DNA from: Martinezella calliandrae
GTDB taxonomy: Bacteria; Pseudomonadota; Alphaproteobacteria; Rhizobiales; Rhizobiaceae
Length of the DNA stretch: 64,000 nt
Direction: 5' to 3'
Assembly (NCBI RefSeq): GCF_030272695.1
Contig: NZ_JARFYN010000035.1
Coordinates: forward strand, 1 to 64,000
Part shown: positions 1 to 8,122 of the stretch, one piece after another
How positions within the stretch are numbered: the first letter of the stretch is position 1
Layout of the letters: every line of letters begins with the position of its first letter
The notes under the pieces: generated by a model
Told to the model about the DNA's origin: nothing
The model's database searches: none
Seen by the model: the letters and a program-made list of their open reading frames with translations, nothing else
Translations under genes and position numbers: made by a program

Positions 1-117
1 ATGACCACCCGGCGTATGTTCAGCCACCAGACGGCCTTCAGCTTCCCATCGGCGCAATGTCGTGATCGACACGCCCAAAACTTCCGCCGCTTCGCCTATA
101 CTCACAAATGTCCCCAT
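1..117 (-). mobile_element. tnpA: IS607-family serine transposase, N-terminal fragment (runs off window)
   Basis: Thirty-nine codons read without a stop from an ATG at 117 to the window edge. The protein starts MGTFVSIGEAAEVLGVS, then has TTLRRWEAEGRL and ends on HTPGGH. This is the MerR-like helix-turn-helix that opens the small serine recombinases of IS607-type elements (TnpA), where the phrase RTPGGHRRY normally follows. The catalytic resolvase domain would lie to the left of the window. The start lies about 50 bp from the point where the neighbouring LysR gene loses similarity, so the element end is probably between 118 and 170. A MerR-type regulator is the alternative, but the TPGGH phrase strongly favours IS607. 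Confidence 0.75.
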
Positions 118-169
118 TTTGGATGGATATACATAAATTCAGTAAGATTGCGAGCGAACTGTTCTAACC

Positions 170-339
170 CCTGCCTTACGAACAGCGGGTCGTTGAAGAC
201 ATGCCTCAGGCCGATTGAGTGCCGAACTGACGGCGGGTTGGCTGAGCCCTATCCTGTCGCCGGCGCGCGTGACGCTCCTCTCTCGCGCAAGGGCGTCGAA
301 GACGCGGATCAGGTTCAAATCGAGCGCGTTGAAATTCAT
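170..339 (-). pseudogene. LysR-family regulator remnant (truncated and frameshifted)
   Basis: From the ATG at 339 the frame gives a textbook LysR N-terminus: DLNLIRVFDALARERSVTRAG, then IGLSQPAVSSALNR, the winged helix-turn-helix. After ALNR the frame is lost. Removing one C in the run at about 204-213 restores LRHVFNDPLFVRQG, the expected continuation. Similarity then stops at about 170 in a GGGG run, some 50 bp before the IS607 transposase start, and no effector-binding domain is present. Only about 55 of the usual ~300 residues remain, so the gene is dead. It is divergent from the cupin gene at 437 with a 97-bp gap, the usual layout for a LysR regulator and its target. Confidence 0.75.
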
Positions 340-436
340 GCCATCAATAGCCTCGATATCAAAATGCGATTGGCGAAAAGGGCCGGTTCTGCCGTAGATA
401 TTTGCTGCACATTCGCAACGATGAAGGGAAAACGCA

Positions 437-916
437 ATGGCAATGGACATCGTATCAATGGAACCCGGTGCACGGCTCCGCTGGTTCGGAAATACACTCG
501 TCTCAATCCAAGTTGGCTCAGGAGAGGGACAAGACCGCATTTCTGTCGCTGAGCACTGGATGCCGTTCGGCGACTCGCCGCCAATGCATGTCCACCGCAA
601 CGAGGACGAAATCTTCCATGTGCTCGAAGGAAGGATGCGCTTTCGTGTTGACGACAAGGACATTGTCGCGGAAGCAGGCGAAACGGCGCTGGCGCCAAAG
701 GGTATCCCGCACAGCTACCGCGCAGAGGGCGAACAAGGAACTCGGTGTCTGACGATCACACACGGCAACGACTTCGAATCCATGCTTCTTGAGTGCAGCC
801 GTCTAGCCGAGAGCCGCTCGCTTCCGCCGCCCTCTGAGCCGACGCAGGCCATGATCGACCAACTTGCCCGCTGCTGCGCGCGAAACGGCATCGACCTCGT
901 CGGGCCGCCGCTTTGA
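437..916 (+). CDS. Cupin-domain protein
   Basis: A 159-residue protein with a single cupin_2 barrel. The metal-binding motif is HVHRNEDEIFHVLEG (residues about 50-65), followed by the second cupin motif GIPHSYRAEGEQG near residue 95. The protein is probably cytosolic: there is no signal peptide or membrane segment. The start at 437 is preceded by GAAGGG. Cupins of this size are often small dioxygenases, isomerases or sensors, and the sequence does not say which. It was presumably controlled by the now broken divergent LysR gene. Confidence 0.7.
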   Translation: MAMDIVSMEPGARLRWFGNTLVSIQVGSGEGQDRISVAEHWMPFGDSPPMHVHRNEDEIFHVLEGRMRFRVDDKDIVAEAGETALAPKGIPHSYRAEGEQGTRCLTITHGNDFESMLLECSRLAESRSLPPPSEPTQAMIDQLARCCARNGIDLVGPPL

Positions 917-1044
917 TACCGGACGGTGATGGTCGCGCTGCATGACCAGCGGGACCATCATCGTTGAGCAACCCTTTGATGCTAGGCAAAAGGACGACCA
1001 TGTCTTAGAACGGGCCGTCGCTCATACTCAGGGATGCCGCGCCA

Positions 1045-1671
1045 ATGACCATGCCCACAACCGTTGCCGATTGGCTTTCTCCTGATCGCGCCGCCTTGCT
1101 GGTGTACGACATGCAGATTGGCATTGCGCGGCAAGTCAAGAACGCAGATGAAACGATCCATCGGATCGCAAAAATTGTCGCCGCTGCCCGGGGAGCGGGA
1201 ATGCGGATCGCTTTCTGTCGTCATCTTTCTCTGCCGAAGCCGTGGATGGGTTTGTTTGCAACGCGGATGGCGATGGCATGGCAACGCACCGACGATCCCG
1301 ACGAGGTGAAACCGTGGTTCCTGCGAGACAGCGAAGCGGTTCAAATCGTTCCGGAGTTGCGGCCGCAGCCGCAGGACTTCGTGTTTGACAAGCTCGGGAT
1401 GTCGGCATTCGAAGGGACCCCCTTAGAGCTTGCAATGCGGGATGCCGGGCTTTCGGCTTTGGCGATCTGCGGAATTGCCATGGAAATCGGTATCGAGCCG
1501 ACCTGCCGCCACGCAGCCGATCTGGGGATCGTTCCAGTCTTGATCGAGGACGCATGTGGCCACGGAGATGCGGAGGCAGGAAGACGTTCCGTCGAAACCC
1601 TGCGTTTCCTAGGCGATGCGATCGTGACGAGTTCGCATGAGTTCTTGGTGGCCATGTCTCGTCCGGCATGA
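1045..1671 (+). CDS. Isochorismatase-family cysteine hydrolase
   Basis: A 208-residue protein of the isochorismatase-like fold. The catalytic Asp lies in LLVYDMQIGI (residues about 18-27), the Lys in FDKLGMSAFEGT (about 113) and the nucleophilic Cys in ICGIAMEIGIEPTCRHA (about 140), followed by the usual helix to DACGHGD. All three catalytic positions look intact. Family members hydrolyse isochorismate, nicotinamide, N-carbamoyl compounds or similar amides; the substrate cannot be read here. Two in-frame ATGs (1045, 1051) are possible starts. It stands alone, 128 bp after the cupin gene, so joint transcription is uncertain. Confidence 0.8.
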   Translation: MTMPTTVADWLSPDRAALLVYDMQIGIARQVKNADETIHRIAKIVAAARGAGMRIAFCRHLSLPKPWMGLFATRMAMAWQRTDDPDEVKPWFLRDSEAVQIVPELRPQPQDFVFDKLGMSAFEGTPLELAMRDAGLSALAICGIAMEIGIEPTCRHAADLGIVPVLIEDACGHGDAEAGRRSVETLRFLGDAIVTSSHEFLVAMSRPA

Positions 1672-2233
1672 GGTCCTGTTAAACCGCAGCCAATGATATC
1701 CAATCATCGGCCTACTGAAGCTCGGGATCATCTTCGCTCTTCGACGTCTTCTTAAGCCAAAATCACGCCGTCCTCACCTCGGATAGCCTGCGCCATCCCA
1801 GCGCGTCGACGCATCTCAAGCCTCTCAAACCTTGAGCCGGCAGCCCGGTCTGACAAGCAGACGCCAGCGATTGTGCGGTATATCGCCGTCAGAATTGGAT
1901 GGCCCATTTCAAGCCCTGCCTCCTCGACCCTGAACTGGTGCCCATCTCTTTCCTATACGAAACTCATCGATTTTCGACGCCCGGCCATGAGAAACGCAGT
2001 CCCTCCGTCTCTAGGACGCGCTCAAAGTCCGGCCTAACCGCATCTTGTGATTGACTGTTTTCGCGTCAAGAAACCCATAAACACAACTTGTAGCGTTGAA
2101 GTAAAGGCCGGTTGTAGTTAAAAATATATGCTAGCCTATGGCGTGTATATGCGCTAATAATACACAAATAAGGCATTCAACACGCAATTTAGTCTGCAGT
2201 CTTCAAAGTTCTAAACTTTTGAGGGAGGGAGAA
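1672..2233. other. Gene-free stretch before the PLD cassette
   Basis: I find no convincing gene here. The right part (about 2080-2230) is clearly richer in A and T than its surroundings and probably holds the promoter of the cassette that follows. A TTGACT at 2051-2056 is a possible -35 element but its -10 partner is weak. A frame in phase with the PLD gene stays open back to 2138 but lacks a good ribosome-binding site. Confidence 0.5.
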
Positions 2234-3901
2234 GTGCGTGCAAGGGTCGAAAAAAATGGGCTAATTGCTCAAGCGGTCGCCGGAACCTACGTCGTTCTCA
2301 TTGGCTGGGACATTAAAGACCAGCTCATCCGCCAAGGTTTGCTTGGGTTCGCGATTCAAAGAACGGATCACACCGAAAACGAGATCGCTTGGCTTCGAGG
2401 GATGAAAACCTTTCCTGGCAGCGATCCCCTCCCCTTGGGAGGAAACGCGTCCTCACACGAGCAGCCGTTTCAGAGCTTTCAGTGGGCGGACTACGCTGCA
2501 AAACCCGGCCATAACTATACTTATCGTCTGGTCGCCATGAAGGGCGCACCTGGAACGCTGGTCGATGCAAACGAAATTTCAATAGACATCGCGACCGAAC
2601 CCGAATGGGGCGAAGATCACAGTGTGTTCTTCAATCGTGGTGCCATCGCATCACAGGAATATGCAAAGAGATTTCAAAACAAGCCGCCAAATGAAGCGGG
2701 ACCGGCTGCCTATATCTGGCTTTCTCGTGGCCTTCTTGAAGCGATTCTCGCGTTTATCGGACAAGCCACTGGACCGGAATTCGCCCTGAGGATCGCGATC
2801 TACGAGTTTCAGCTGCCTGAAATATTGGGCGCGTTAAACGCGGCCAAGGAGCGCGGAGTAGACGTGCAGGTGCTCTTCGATGCGATAGAAAACGCCGAGG
2901 GCAACCCCGTCCATCCGAACGAAGAGCAGATTGCGGCGGCGGGCATAACCGATTTTTGCACCGGGATCACCGAGGGCAAAATCATGCACAACAAGTTCAT
3001 TGTGCTTCTGCAGAGGAACAAGCCGCTACGGGTTTTAAGCGGCTCTACCAACTTCACCGAAAATGGCGTATTCGGCCATCTGAACTGTGCCCACGTTGTC
3101 CACGATGACGCGGTCGCTGCAAAGTTCATGGAATACTGGGATCAGCTCAGCAAGAATCAACCATTAGGCGACTTGCGCAAGTGGACTGGTCCCAACTCCA
3201 CCCCTCCTCCGCAGCCACCCGATCCGGGCACGTCAGAGGTGTTTTCGCCTCAGACCGGAGCGGACACCCTCAAACGGTATGCGGTTATCGCCAGCGAAGC
3301 CAAGCGCGGTCTGTTTATGACCTTTGCTTTCGGTATGAACGCGGAATTCCAAGCGATTTACGCCAATCCGGGCGACGTGCTGCGCTTCGCTTTGATGGAC
3401 ACGGTAGGCGTTGGAAAAAACAAGGCAACCGGAGAAAAGCAAATTGAAGTGCTACAACGTCTGCCGAACACCGTCATAGCGATCGGGCAGAACATTACCC
3501 TCAATGAATTCGACCGCTGGATTAAAGAGCGAGATGGGCTCGCCCCGGGAGAACACGTTCGGTGGGTCCATACGAAATTTATGCTTGTTGATCCGCTTTC
3601 GGATGATCCGATTGTCATTACTGGATCACAGAATTTCAGCGTGGCGAGCATCGAGACCAACCACGAGAACATGTTGGTGATAAGGGGGAATACCCGCATC
3701 GCCGATATCTATCTCGGGGAGTTCATGCGCCAGTTTTCCAGCTATGCGTTCCGGGACGCGGCAAAGAATGCGGTCGACGACAAGACCGGCATGAACAACT
3801 TCAAGCCCCAAGACCTATTCACCGACAATTCCTGGCTAAACCGATACGACAATGTGCGCGACGCAGGTGGACTGCGTCGGCTCTATTTCTCGGGACAATA
3901 A
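2234..3901 (+). CDS. Phospholipase-D-like protein with two HKD half-sites
   Basis: The GTG at 2234 is chosen because GGAGG at 2224-2228 sits 5 nt before it; the frame is open back to an ATG at 2138. The product is 555 residues. The first ~160 residues include a stretch like a fibronectin/Ig strand domain (PGHNYTYRLVAMKGAPG). Two PLD repeats follow. The first has IMHNKFIVLL and SGSTNFTENG, with Leu where the HxKxxxxD motif needs Asp. The second, VHTKFMLVD and TGSQNFS, is complete. PLD enzymes need two HxK motifs, so activity as a phosphodiesterase or nuclease is plausible. There is no signal peptide, so it should be cytosolic. It is the first gene of a tightly packed cassette. Confidence 0.8.
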   Translation: MRARVEKNGLIAQAVAGTYVVLIGWDIKDQLIRQGLLGFAIQRTDHTENEIAWLRGMKTFPGSDPLPLGGNASSHEQPFQSFQWADYAAKPGHNYTYRLVAMKGAPGTLVDANEISIDIATEPEWGEDHSVFFNRGAIASQEYAKRFQNKPPNEAGPAAYIWLSRGLLEAILAFIGQATGPEFALRIAIYEFQLPEILGALNAAKERGVDVQVLFDAIENAEGNPVHPNEEQIAAAGITDFCTGITEGKIMHNKFIVLLQRNKPLRVLSGSTNFTENGVFGHLNCAHVVHDDAVAAKFMEYWDQLSKNQPLGDLRKWTGPNSTPPPQPPDPGTSEVFSPQTGADTLKRYAVIASEAKRGLFMTFAFGMNAEFQAIYANPGDVLRFALMDTVGVGKNKATGEKQIEVLQRLPNTVIAIGQNITLNEFDRWIKERDGLAPGEHVRWVHTKFMLVDPLSDDPIVITGSQNFSVASIETNHENMLVIRGNTRIADIYLGEFMRQFSSYAFRDAAKNAVDDKTGMNNFKPQDLFTDNSWLNRYDNVRDAGGLRRLYFSGQ

Positions 3902-3927
3902 GTCCGGCATCAACATGGGAGGAAGCG

Positions 3928-4479
3928 ATGGCCCCGACCAAAATCTATTTCATCCGCCATGCAGAAAAGCCGGACGAAGCCAAGCGAACGAACGGCGTGT
4001 TGCCCGATGGCAGCATTGATAAGGAGAGCCTGACGGTAAAAGGCTGGCAACGCGCTGGGGCATTGACGCAAATGACTTGGCCAGGCACGGCATCCGCTCC
4101 AACCACGATTTTTGCCGCTGGTATTGGACCCGGCAGCGACAGCAAAAGGCCGCAGCAAACGGTTACGCCACTCGCTGAGCTGTTAAACGAGCGCAATATC
4201 CTTTCGAAGTTTGATACGACCTGCCTCAAAAGCGATCTAGATGGCCTCTTCGCCAGGATATTGGACGCCGAAGGCGTCGTGCTTGTATGCTGGGAGCATC
4301 ATCTCCTCCCTGACCTTTTGGACAAATTCCCACACGCGCCACCGGCACCGAAGAAATGGCCCGATGACCGGTTCGACATGAATTGGTGCCTCGAAAGCAA
4401 GGATGGCGGCTGGTCGTTTTCCCAGATTCCGCAAAACCTTCTTAAAGGCGATCGTTCCGATGTATTCCCGCAGAACTGA
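3928..4479 (+). CDS. Histidine-phosphatase-family protein
   Basis: A 183-residue protein with FIRHAEKP at residues 8-15, the RHG-type phosphate-binding motif in which His11 would be the phospho-acceptor. WEHHLLPDLL near residue 115 can supply the second catalytic His. The region between is short and the C-terminal half differs from phosphoglycerate mutases, so the substrate is unknown. The start has an excellent Shine-Dalgarno, GGGAGGAA. It lies 26 bp after the PLD gene and 11 bp before the next, consistent with one transcript. Confidence 0.75.
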   Translation: MAPTKIYFIRHAEKPDEAKRTNGVLPDGSIDKESLTVKGWQRAGALTQMTWPGTASAPTTIFAAGIGPGSDSKRPQQTVTPLAELLNERNILSKFDTTCLKSDLDGLFARILDAEGVVLVCWEHHLLPDLLDKFPHAPPAPKKWPDDRFDMNWCLESKDGGWSFSQIPQNLLKGDRSDVFPQN

Positions 4480-4490
4480 CGGAGGTCAAG

Positions 4491-5156
4491 ATGACGATAC
4501 CGTATGGCTACGCCAAGGGAACAGTGATATCCGCGCCTAGTCTCAAGCCGACGCGACGTGATCACGAAACGCAGTATCATCTCCATTTTAGTGTCCAGGT
4601 CGCTGACGAAGTCTGGGATGTTGCTGTTAATGTCGGGACGAACGATTCTGACGATTTGCTGAAATACAAGCTTGTCTTCGACTATCGACATCCGCTCATC
4701 CAAACCCTGCAAGCCTCGCCCGCTGGCAAAAACGATCTAACTGACGTCAATGCCCTGCCCGCTTTAGATTTCGTCCGCAGCGATTTGCTCGGCACTACGG
4801 GCCGCTGGCGTGACAGTGCTGTCATGGATGGCAGCGATACGCCTGAGCCGGTGGCATCACTGACCCGTCTGATTGAGAAGGCGCTTTCGGAGAAGTTCGA
4901 TGTGTACGTCTTCGGCCGATTTTACAGCGAAGGAAATGGCATCCACGACGCTCACATGAACCAGGGTTCAAAGGGGCGGTATATCCATCGCCCAAACAGC
5001 GATCAAAATGATCACAATGCCGTCTGGCAAGATGGAGCGGTTCTTATCGATTGCCGACAACCCGAGTGGGCGGCTTACTTCGCGGCCTTTGAGCAGCAGT
5101 ATTTGCCGACCGACGATCTCGGCAATCCAACGCCCAGCTCAAGCCCGATTTCCTGA
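4491..5156 (+). CDS. DUF2278 (YukJ-like) protein
   Basis: A 221-residue protein matching the DUF2278 family from its opening MTIPYGYAKGTVI, through QYHLHFSV, WDVAVNVGT and the C-terminal GIHDAHMNQG, then NDHNAVWQDGAV. The conserved His, Asp and Asn residues in HDAHMNQG and NDHNAVWQDG look like an active or binding site, but I know of no established function for the family. There is no signal peptide. GGAGGT just ahead of the ATG supports the start. DUF2278 proteins sit in varied neighbourhoods; here the partners are a PLD-like protein, a phosphatase and an SGNH hydrolase. Confidence 0.75.
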   Translation: MTIPYGYAKGTVISAPSLKPTRRDHETQYHLHFSVQVADEVWDVAVNVGTNDSDDLLKYKLVFDYRHPLIQTLQASPAGKNDLTDVNALPALDFVRSDLLGTTGRWRDSAVMDGSDTPEPVASLTRLIEKALSEKFDVYVFGRFYSEGNGIHDAHMNQGSKGRYIHRPNSDQNDHNAVWQDGAVLIDCRQPEWAAYFAAFEQQYLPTDDLGNPTPSSSPIS

Positions 5157-5195
5157 TTTCACGACGATTCAGCCGGTTCGCGTGGAGGCACCCCG

Positions 5196-6176
5196 ATGCA
5201 GGAAGACCTTTTCATAAACCAACGTCACCGCAAAGCGATCAACGATGAGCTCGATGATCGCGAGAAAGAACATCAAAAAATCGTCGCCCAACATGAGGCC
5301 CTATTCGAGGCGACAAGAACCTTGACGGGTAAGGCGGCCATTAAGCCAAAATATCTGCTGGCCATCGGCGACTCTTGGTACGATTATCCGATCCAAGGCA
5401 ATAGTCTCGTCTTTATCCCATCCGACATCCTTGCGCAGCTGAAGCAAATCTGCGACCCCGCGCCCATCATCCTTTCGTCTGCTCATCGCGGCGACGCTTC
5501 AACAATAGAGATGTCGCTGCCCAAGCAAGAGAAGATTATTCAATTTTTGACCCACAAGCAGAATTGGCCAAACGGCAAACCGGACGCGATCATCGTTTCG
5601 GCCGGGGGTAACGACGTGGCTGGCAACTCATTCTGCATCTTTCTGGACTTCAACGATGGACGCCACACAGGCCTAAATCAGGCAAGATACGCTGGTGTGT
5701 TGAACCTCGTTAGGGCGTGCTACTTGGATTTGTTCGCTGTTCGAGATCGCTACGCCAGCGGCGTTCCAATCTATGCCCATTGCTATGATTTCCCGACCCC
5801 AAGCGGGATAGGAGCACCATGCGGAATTGGTCCCTGGCTTTGGCCCTCACTCCAATTCTGCAATTGGTCAAAATCGACTGGCAAACAAATTGCCCACGAC
5901 GCGCTAGCGAAGTTTAAGGACATGCTGGATGATCTCGCGTCAGTACCCGCCAACAATTTTCATGTAGTCCCCACGCAAGGCACGCTGAACGATCAGCATT
6001 GGGCAAACGAGCTTCACCCCGATCCGACTGGCTTTAGGATGATCGCGCGGAAGGTCGCCGATAGCTTGGGCATCGATCATGACCAAGGTTCGGCGCTAGC
6101 TGCCAAAGCCACGATACCACAATCTCCGGCTGGCCCGACGGCCAGCGTGAAAACAGCCAAAGCATCTGGGAAATAG
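5196..6176 (+). CDS. SGNH/GDSL-type hydrolase
   Basis: A 326-residue protein. A charged, probably helical N-terminus (residues 1-45) precedes an SGNH core. Block I is LLAIGDSWYDYP with catalytic Ser60, block III is SAGGNDVAG with Asn139, and block V is ANELHPDPTGF with the catalytic His. The position three before that His, usually Asp, reads Asn. The tail is rich in Ala, Lys and Ser. No signal peptide is visible, unlike many secreted esterases of the fold. GGAGGC precedes the ATG. Likely an esterase or acyl-hydrolase acting inside the cell with its cassette partners; the substrate is unknown. Confidence 0.8.
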   Translation: MQEDLFINQRHRKAINDELDDREKEHQKIVAQHEALFEATRTLTGKAAIKPKYLLAIGDSWYDYPIQGNSLVFIPSDILAQLKQICDPAPIILSSAHRGDASTIEMSLPKQEKIIQFLTHKQNWPNGKPDAIIVSAGGNDVAGNSFCIFLDFNDGRHTGLNQARYAGVLNLVRACYLDLFAVRDRYASGVPIYAHCYDFPTPSGIGAPCGIGPWLWPSLQFCNWSKSTGKQIAHDALAKFKDMLDDLASVPANNFHVVPTQGTLNDQHWANELHPDPTGFRMIARKVADSLGIDHDQGSALAAKATIPQSPAGPTASVKTAKASGK

Positions 6177-6236
6177 GACGGGACACTGTGCGGTTTGAAG
6201 CACCGGAAGTTGTGCTCTTCTACTGAGGCTAGCAAT

Positions 6237-6743
6237 ATGAAGGATGTTGCGGAGATTTTGAAAGCAGTTGCCTGGCCGATCACCACGGTCATCGTTTTTT
6301 TCTATTTACGGCATCAACTGACCTTCCTCGTGGCATCTGTAATCAGAAGGATCAGCGACGCCAATAAATTAAAGTTTCGCTTTCTCGGACTGACCTTCGA
6401 GATGGCGAGCCAATTAGCACGAACCTCGATTGCCCCAACAAAGAAAACCAAGACGGACGAGACAGACGCGGACGAGTTCGTCCGATTGGCAGGCGAGTAT
6501 CAAGACCTGGACATTCAAGGGACCAAGGAGCGGGTCGCAAAACGATTTGAGCTTGCTGATCGTCTGGGCGACTTGGCGGTGGCATTGAACCTGCCTCGCG
6601 CAAATCTCGCAAAAGGAAACGAAGGCTATCTCGTTGCATTTGCAACGGCGGCGATCTTACAACCTATGCCTGACGACCTGAAGAACCTTAGAACCGCCGC
6701 CTCAAAAGTGAAATTCAAGTTACCGCCTATCGGATGGTTCTAA
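6237..6743 (+). CDS. Single-pass membrane protein, unknown function
   Basis: The ATG at 6237 follows GAGG at 6225 and gives 168 residues; the frame opens 42 bp earlier without a good site. Residues about 8-32 are hydrophobic (VAWPITTVIVFFYL and TFLVASVI) with positive residues between and after, so one or two membrane segments anchor a soluble domain of about 130 residues rich in Lys, Asp and Glu. I recognise no domain. The stop overlaps the next ATG as TAATG, implying translational coupling. Its place in the cassette suggests it ties the system to the inner membrane. Confidence 0.65.
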   Translation: MKDVAEILKAVAWPITTVIVFFYLRHQLTFLVASVIRRISDANKLKFRFLGLTFEMASQLARTSIAPTKKTKTDETDADEFVRLAGEYQDLDIQGTKERVAKRFELADRLGDLAVALNLPRANLAKGNEGYLVAFATAAILQPMPDDLKNLRTAASKVKFKLPPIGWF

Positions 6744-6910
6744 TGATTCCGGAGCTTGCAAAACGGGCGACTCCCGCCACCCTTCGGCGGATTGAGGAGA
6801 CCCTCAATGACATTGAGACCCGAAGCAATGCTCACGAGGACGGCGATCTGCAGGAGCTCATCGATACCACGAGGTCCGCCCTTACAAATCTGCGGACTGC
6901 GATCGGATAA
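6743..6910 (+). CDS. 55-residue small helical protein, coupled to upstream gene
   Basis: The ATG overlaps the previous stop (TAATG). The frame runs 55 codons to TAA at 6908-6910. The product starts MIPELAKRATPATLRRIEE, is strongly charged with heptad-like leucines (LQELIDTTRSALTNL) and looks like a single helical hairpin. Its size, coupling and position right before an ADP-ribosyltransferase-like gene would suit an antitoxin or adaptor, but that is inference. It matches no family I know. Confidence 0.55.
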   Translation: MIPELAKRATPATLRRIEETLNDIETRSNAHEDGDLQELIDTTRSALTNLRTAIG

Positions 6911-6927
6911 GCCTAGAGGAATTGAAG

Positions 6928-7446
6928 ATGCCTTGGCCCAACATCACACTAACCGTTTACCACGGTACAGACTCGTTAAGTGGCAACAACATTAGAATGA
7001 ATGGAATACTGGCTCAATATTTCAATCCTAGTTCCGACTTTGGCGCGGGCTTTTACGTAACCACGTCGCTTCATCAGGCAAAGAATTGGGCAAACGAACG
7101 AGTTCGAACCATCGGTGGTTTCGGGGTCAACGCGGAAGTTCTCCAATATGATTTGAGCAGATCGGCAATCGAAACGCTTGAGCATCTCGTGTTTGTCACC
7201 GATACACAGGACTTCCATGACCTGTGTGCCTTTTGTCGAGGCGGAGGCGGCGTCAGCCACGGTCGAACCGCGCCCTATGACGCAATATATGGTCCGGTCT
7301 CGTTGTCCCCACAGACGCTGGTCATCGCCAACTGTGATCAGATCTGTTTTCCTAATCCAGCGAACATAGTTGATGCGAACGGAAATTCCGTGTTCCGCCT
7401 TCCGGCGGGCACGATGTCATCGACCCCCAACACCTACTTTGTATAA
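6928..7446 (+). CDS. ADP-ribosyltransferase-like protein (DUF3990-like)
   Basis: The ATG at 6928 is chosen because AGAGGA at 6915-6920 is 7 nt away; a TTG six bases earlier is too close to it. The 172-residue product opens with LTVYHGTDSLSG, then SSDFGAGFYVTTSLHQAKNWA. YHGT plus DFGxGFYxTxxxxQAxxWA is the pattern of DUF3990 proteins, which belong to the ADP-ribosyltransferase fold; the Tyr-His-Gly and Phe-Tyr-x-Thr strands would form the NAD pocket. A C-terminal PYDAIYGPVS may carry the third strand, though a clear catalytic Glu is not obvious. DUF3990 genes elsewhere often sit beside small partner genes in toxin-antitoxin-like pairs, and small genes flank this one on both sides. Confidence 0.6.
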   Translation: MPWPNITLTVYHGTDSLSGNNIRMNGILAQYFNPSSDFGAGFYVTTSLHQAKNWANERVRTIGGFGVNAEVLQYDLSRSAIETLEHLVFVTDTQDFHDLCAFCRGGGGVSHGRTAPYDAIYGPVSLSPQTLVIANCDQICFPNPANIVDANGNSVFRLPAGTMSSTPNTYFV

Positions 7447-7455
7447 GAGATCGCC

Positions 7456-7683
7456 ATGGCTCAAATCGACCCAAAAGACCTCGACAATTCACCCATGATG
7501 AGAGAGTTTTTCGACACCGTCGTCAAAATACTCGTCCAAGCAGACGTTGAGGCTTCGTCTGCGGAAGACCTAGTCAACAGGTTCTTTGAGCGTCGCGCGA
7601 CACCCCTCGAAAGGGCCTTGGCGATGCATCAAGGCCCCAAGCGCGTCGCTGATGGCTTGCTGGGAAGGCTGCGAGTTCGATAA
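7456..7683 (+). CDS. 75-residue hypothetical protein, end of cassette
   Basis: It begins 9 bp after the ART-like gene. The product MAQIDPKDLDNSPMMREFF, with a middle KILVQADVEASSAEDLVNRFFER and a basic tail, is predicted soluble and helical. The Shine-Dalgarno (GAGA) is weak, so translation may depend on the upstream gene. No family is recognised. With the 55-residue protein it is one of two candidates for the partner of the ART-like protein. Confidence 0.5.
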   Translation: MAQIDPKDLDNSPMMREFFDTVVKILVQADVEASSAEDLVNRFFERRATPLERALAMHQGPKRVADGLLGRLRVR

Positions 7684-7906
7684 AGTTACGGTCGATGCGG
7701 GATGTTTCATCCGATATAGCGAATGTTATGAGCAGTTCTTGTCTGTGCGAGTTCGGTGACGTTGCCAATCAAAGGGGCGGCTTTTCCTAAGCTTCCTATG
7801 CGCTGGCTCGTGCTTTGAAAAACACAATCGCTGACGTACGATGCTCAGAGATTGACCATACAGTCTAAGCAATCTTTGAAGTGCGAAAACGAATGTGCTC
7901 GCGACG
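7684..7906. other. Intergenic region after the cassette
   Basis: I see no gene and no clear hairpin terminator. Together with the weakly supported frame at 7907-8122 this makes about 435 bp between the cassette and the oppositely oriented DUF1643 gene. Confidence 0.4.
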
Positions 7907-8122
7907 TCAGATTGTGGCGCATGTCAGTGTAGGGTGAATATCGTGTCGCTCTTTACGGTCATGCCGCTTACCATATCCTTTTGCGCAAAAGCTCAATGAC
8001 GTCGCTGACGTATGCCTTATCGGAGGCGGGTCTGGTCGCTCGCAAAACTCACGCCAGACAAACAGCGTCATCTCCCCCCGTCTGTCGCCGTGTCCACCGG
8101 CCCATCCGTCATCGATCGTCAT
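7907..8122 (-). CDS. Possible small protein coupled to DUF1643 gene
   Basis: The ATG overlaps the DUF1643 stop as ATGA and has GGAGG eight bases upstream, inside the DUF1643 coding end. It encodes MTIDDGWAGGHGDRRGE and runs 71 codons. The site is good but the protein is rich in Arg, His and Cys and resembles nothing I know, so only the first part may be a remnant of a lost downstream gene. Confidence 0.25.
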   Translation of the reverse strand: MTIDDGWAGGHGDRRGEMTLFVWREFCERPDPPPIRHTSATSLSFCAKGYGKRHDRKERHDIHPTLTCATI

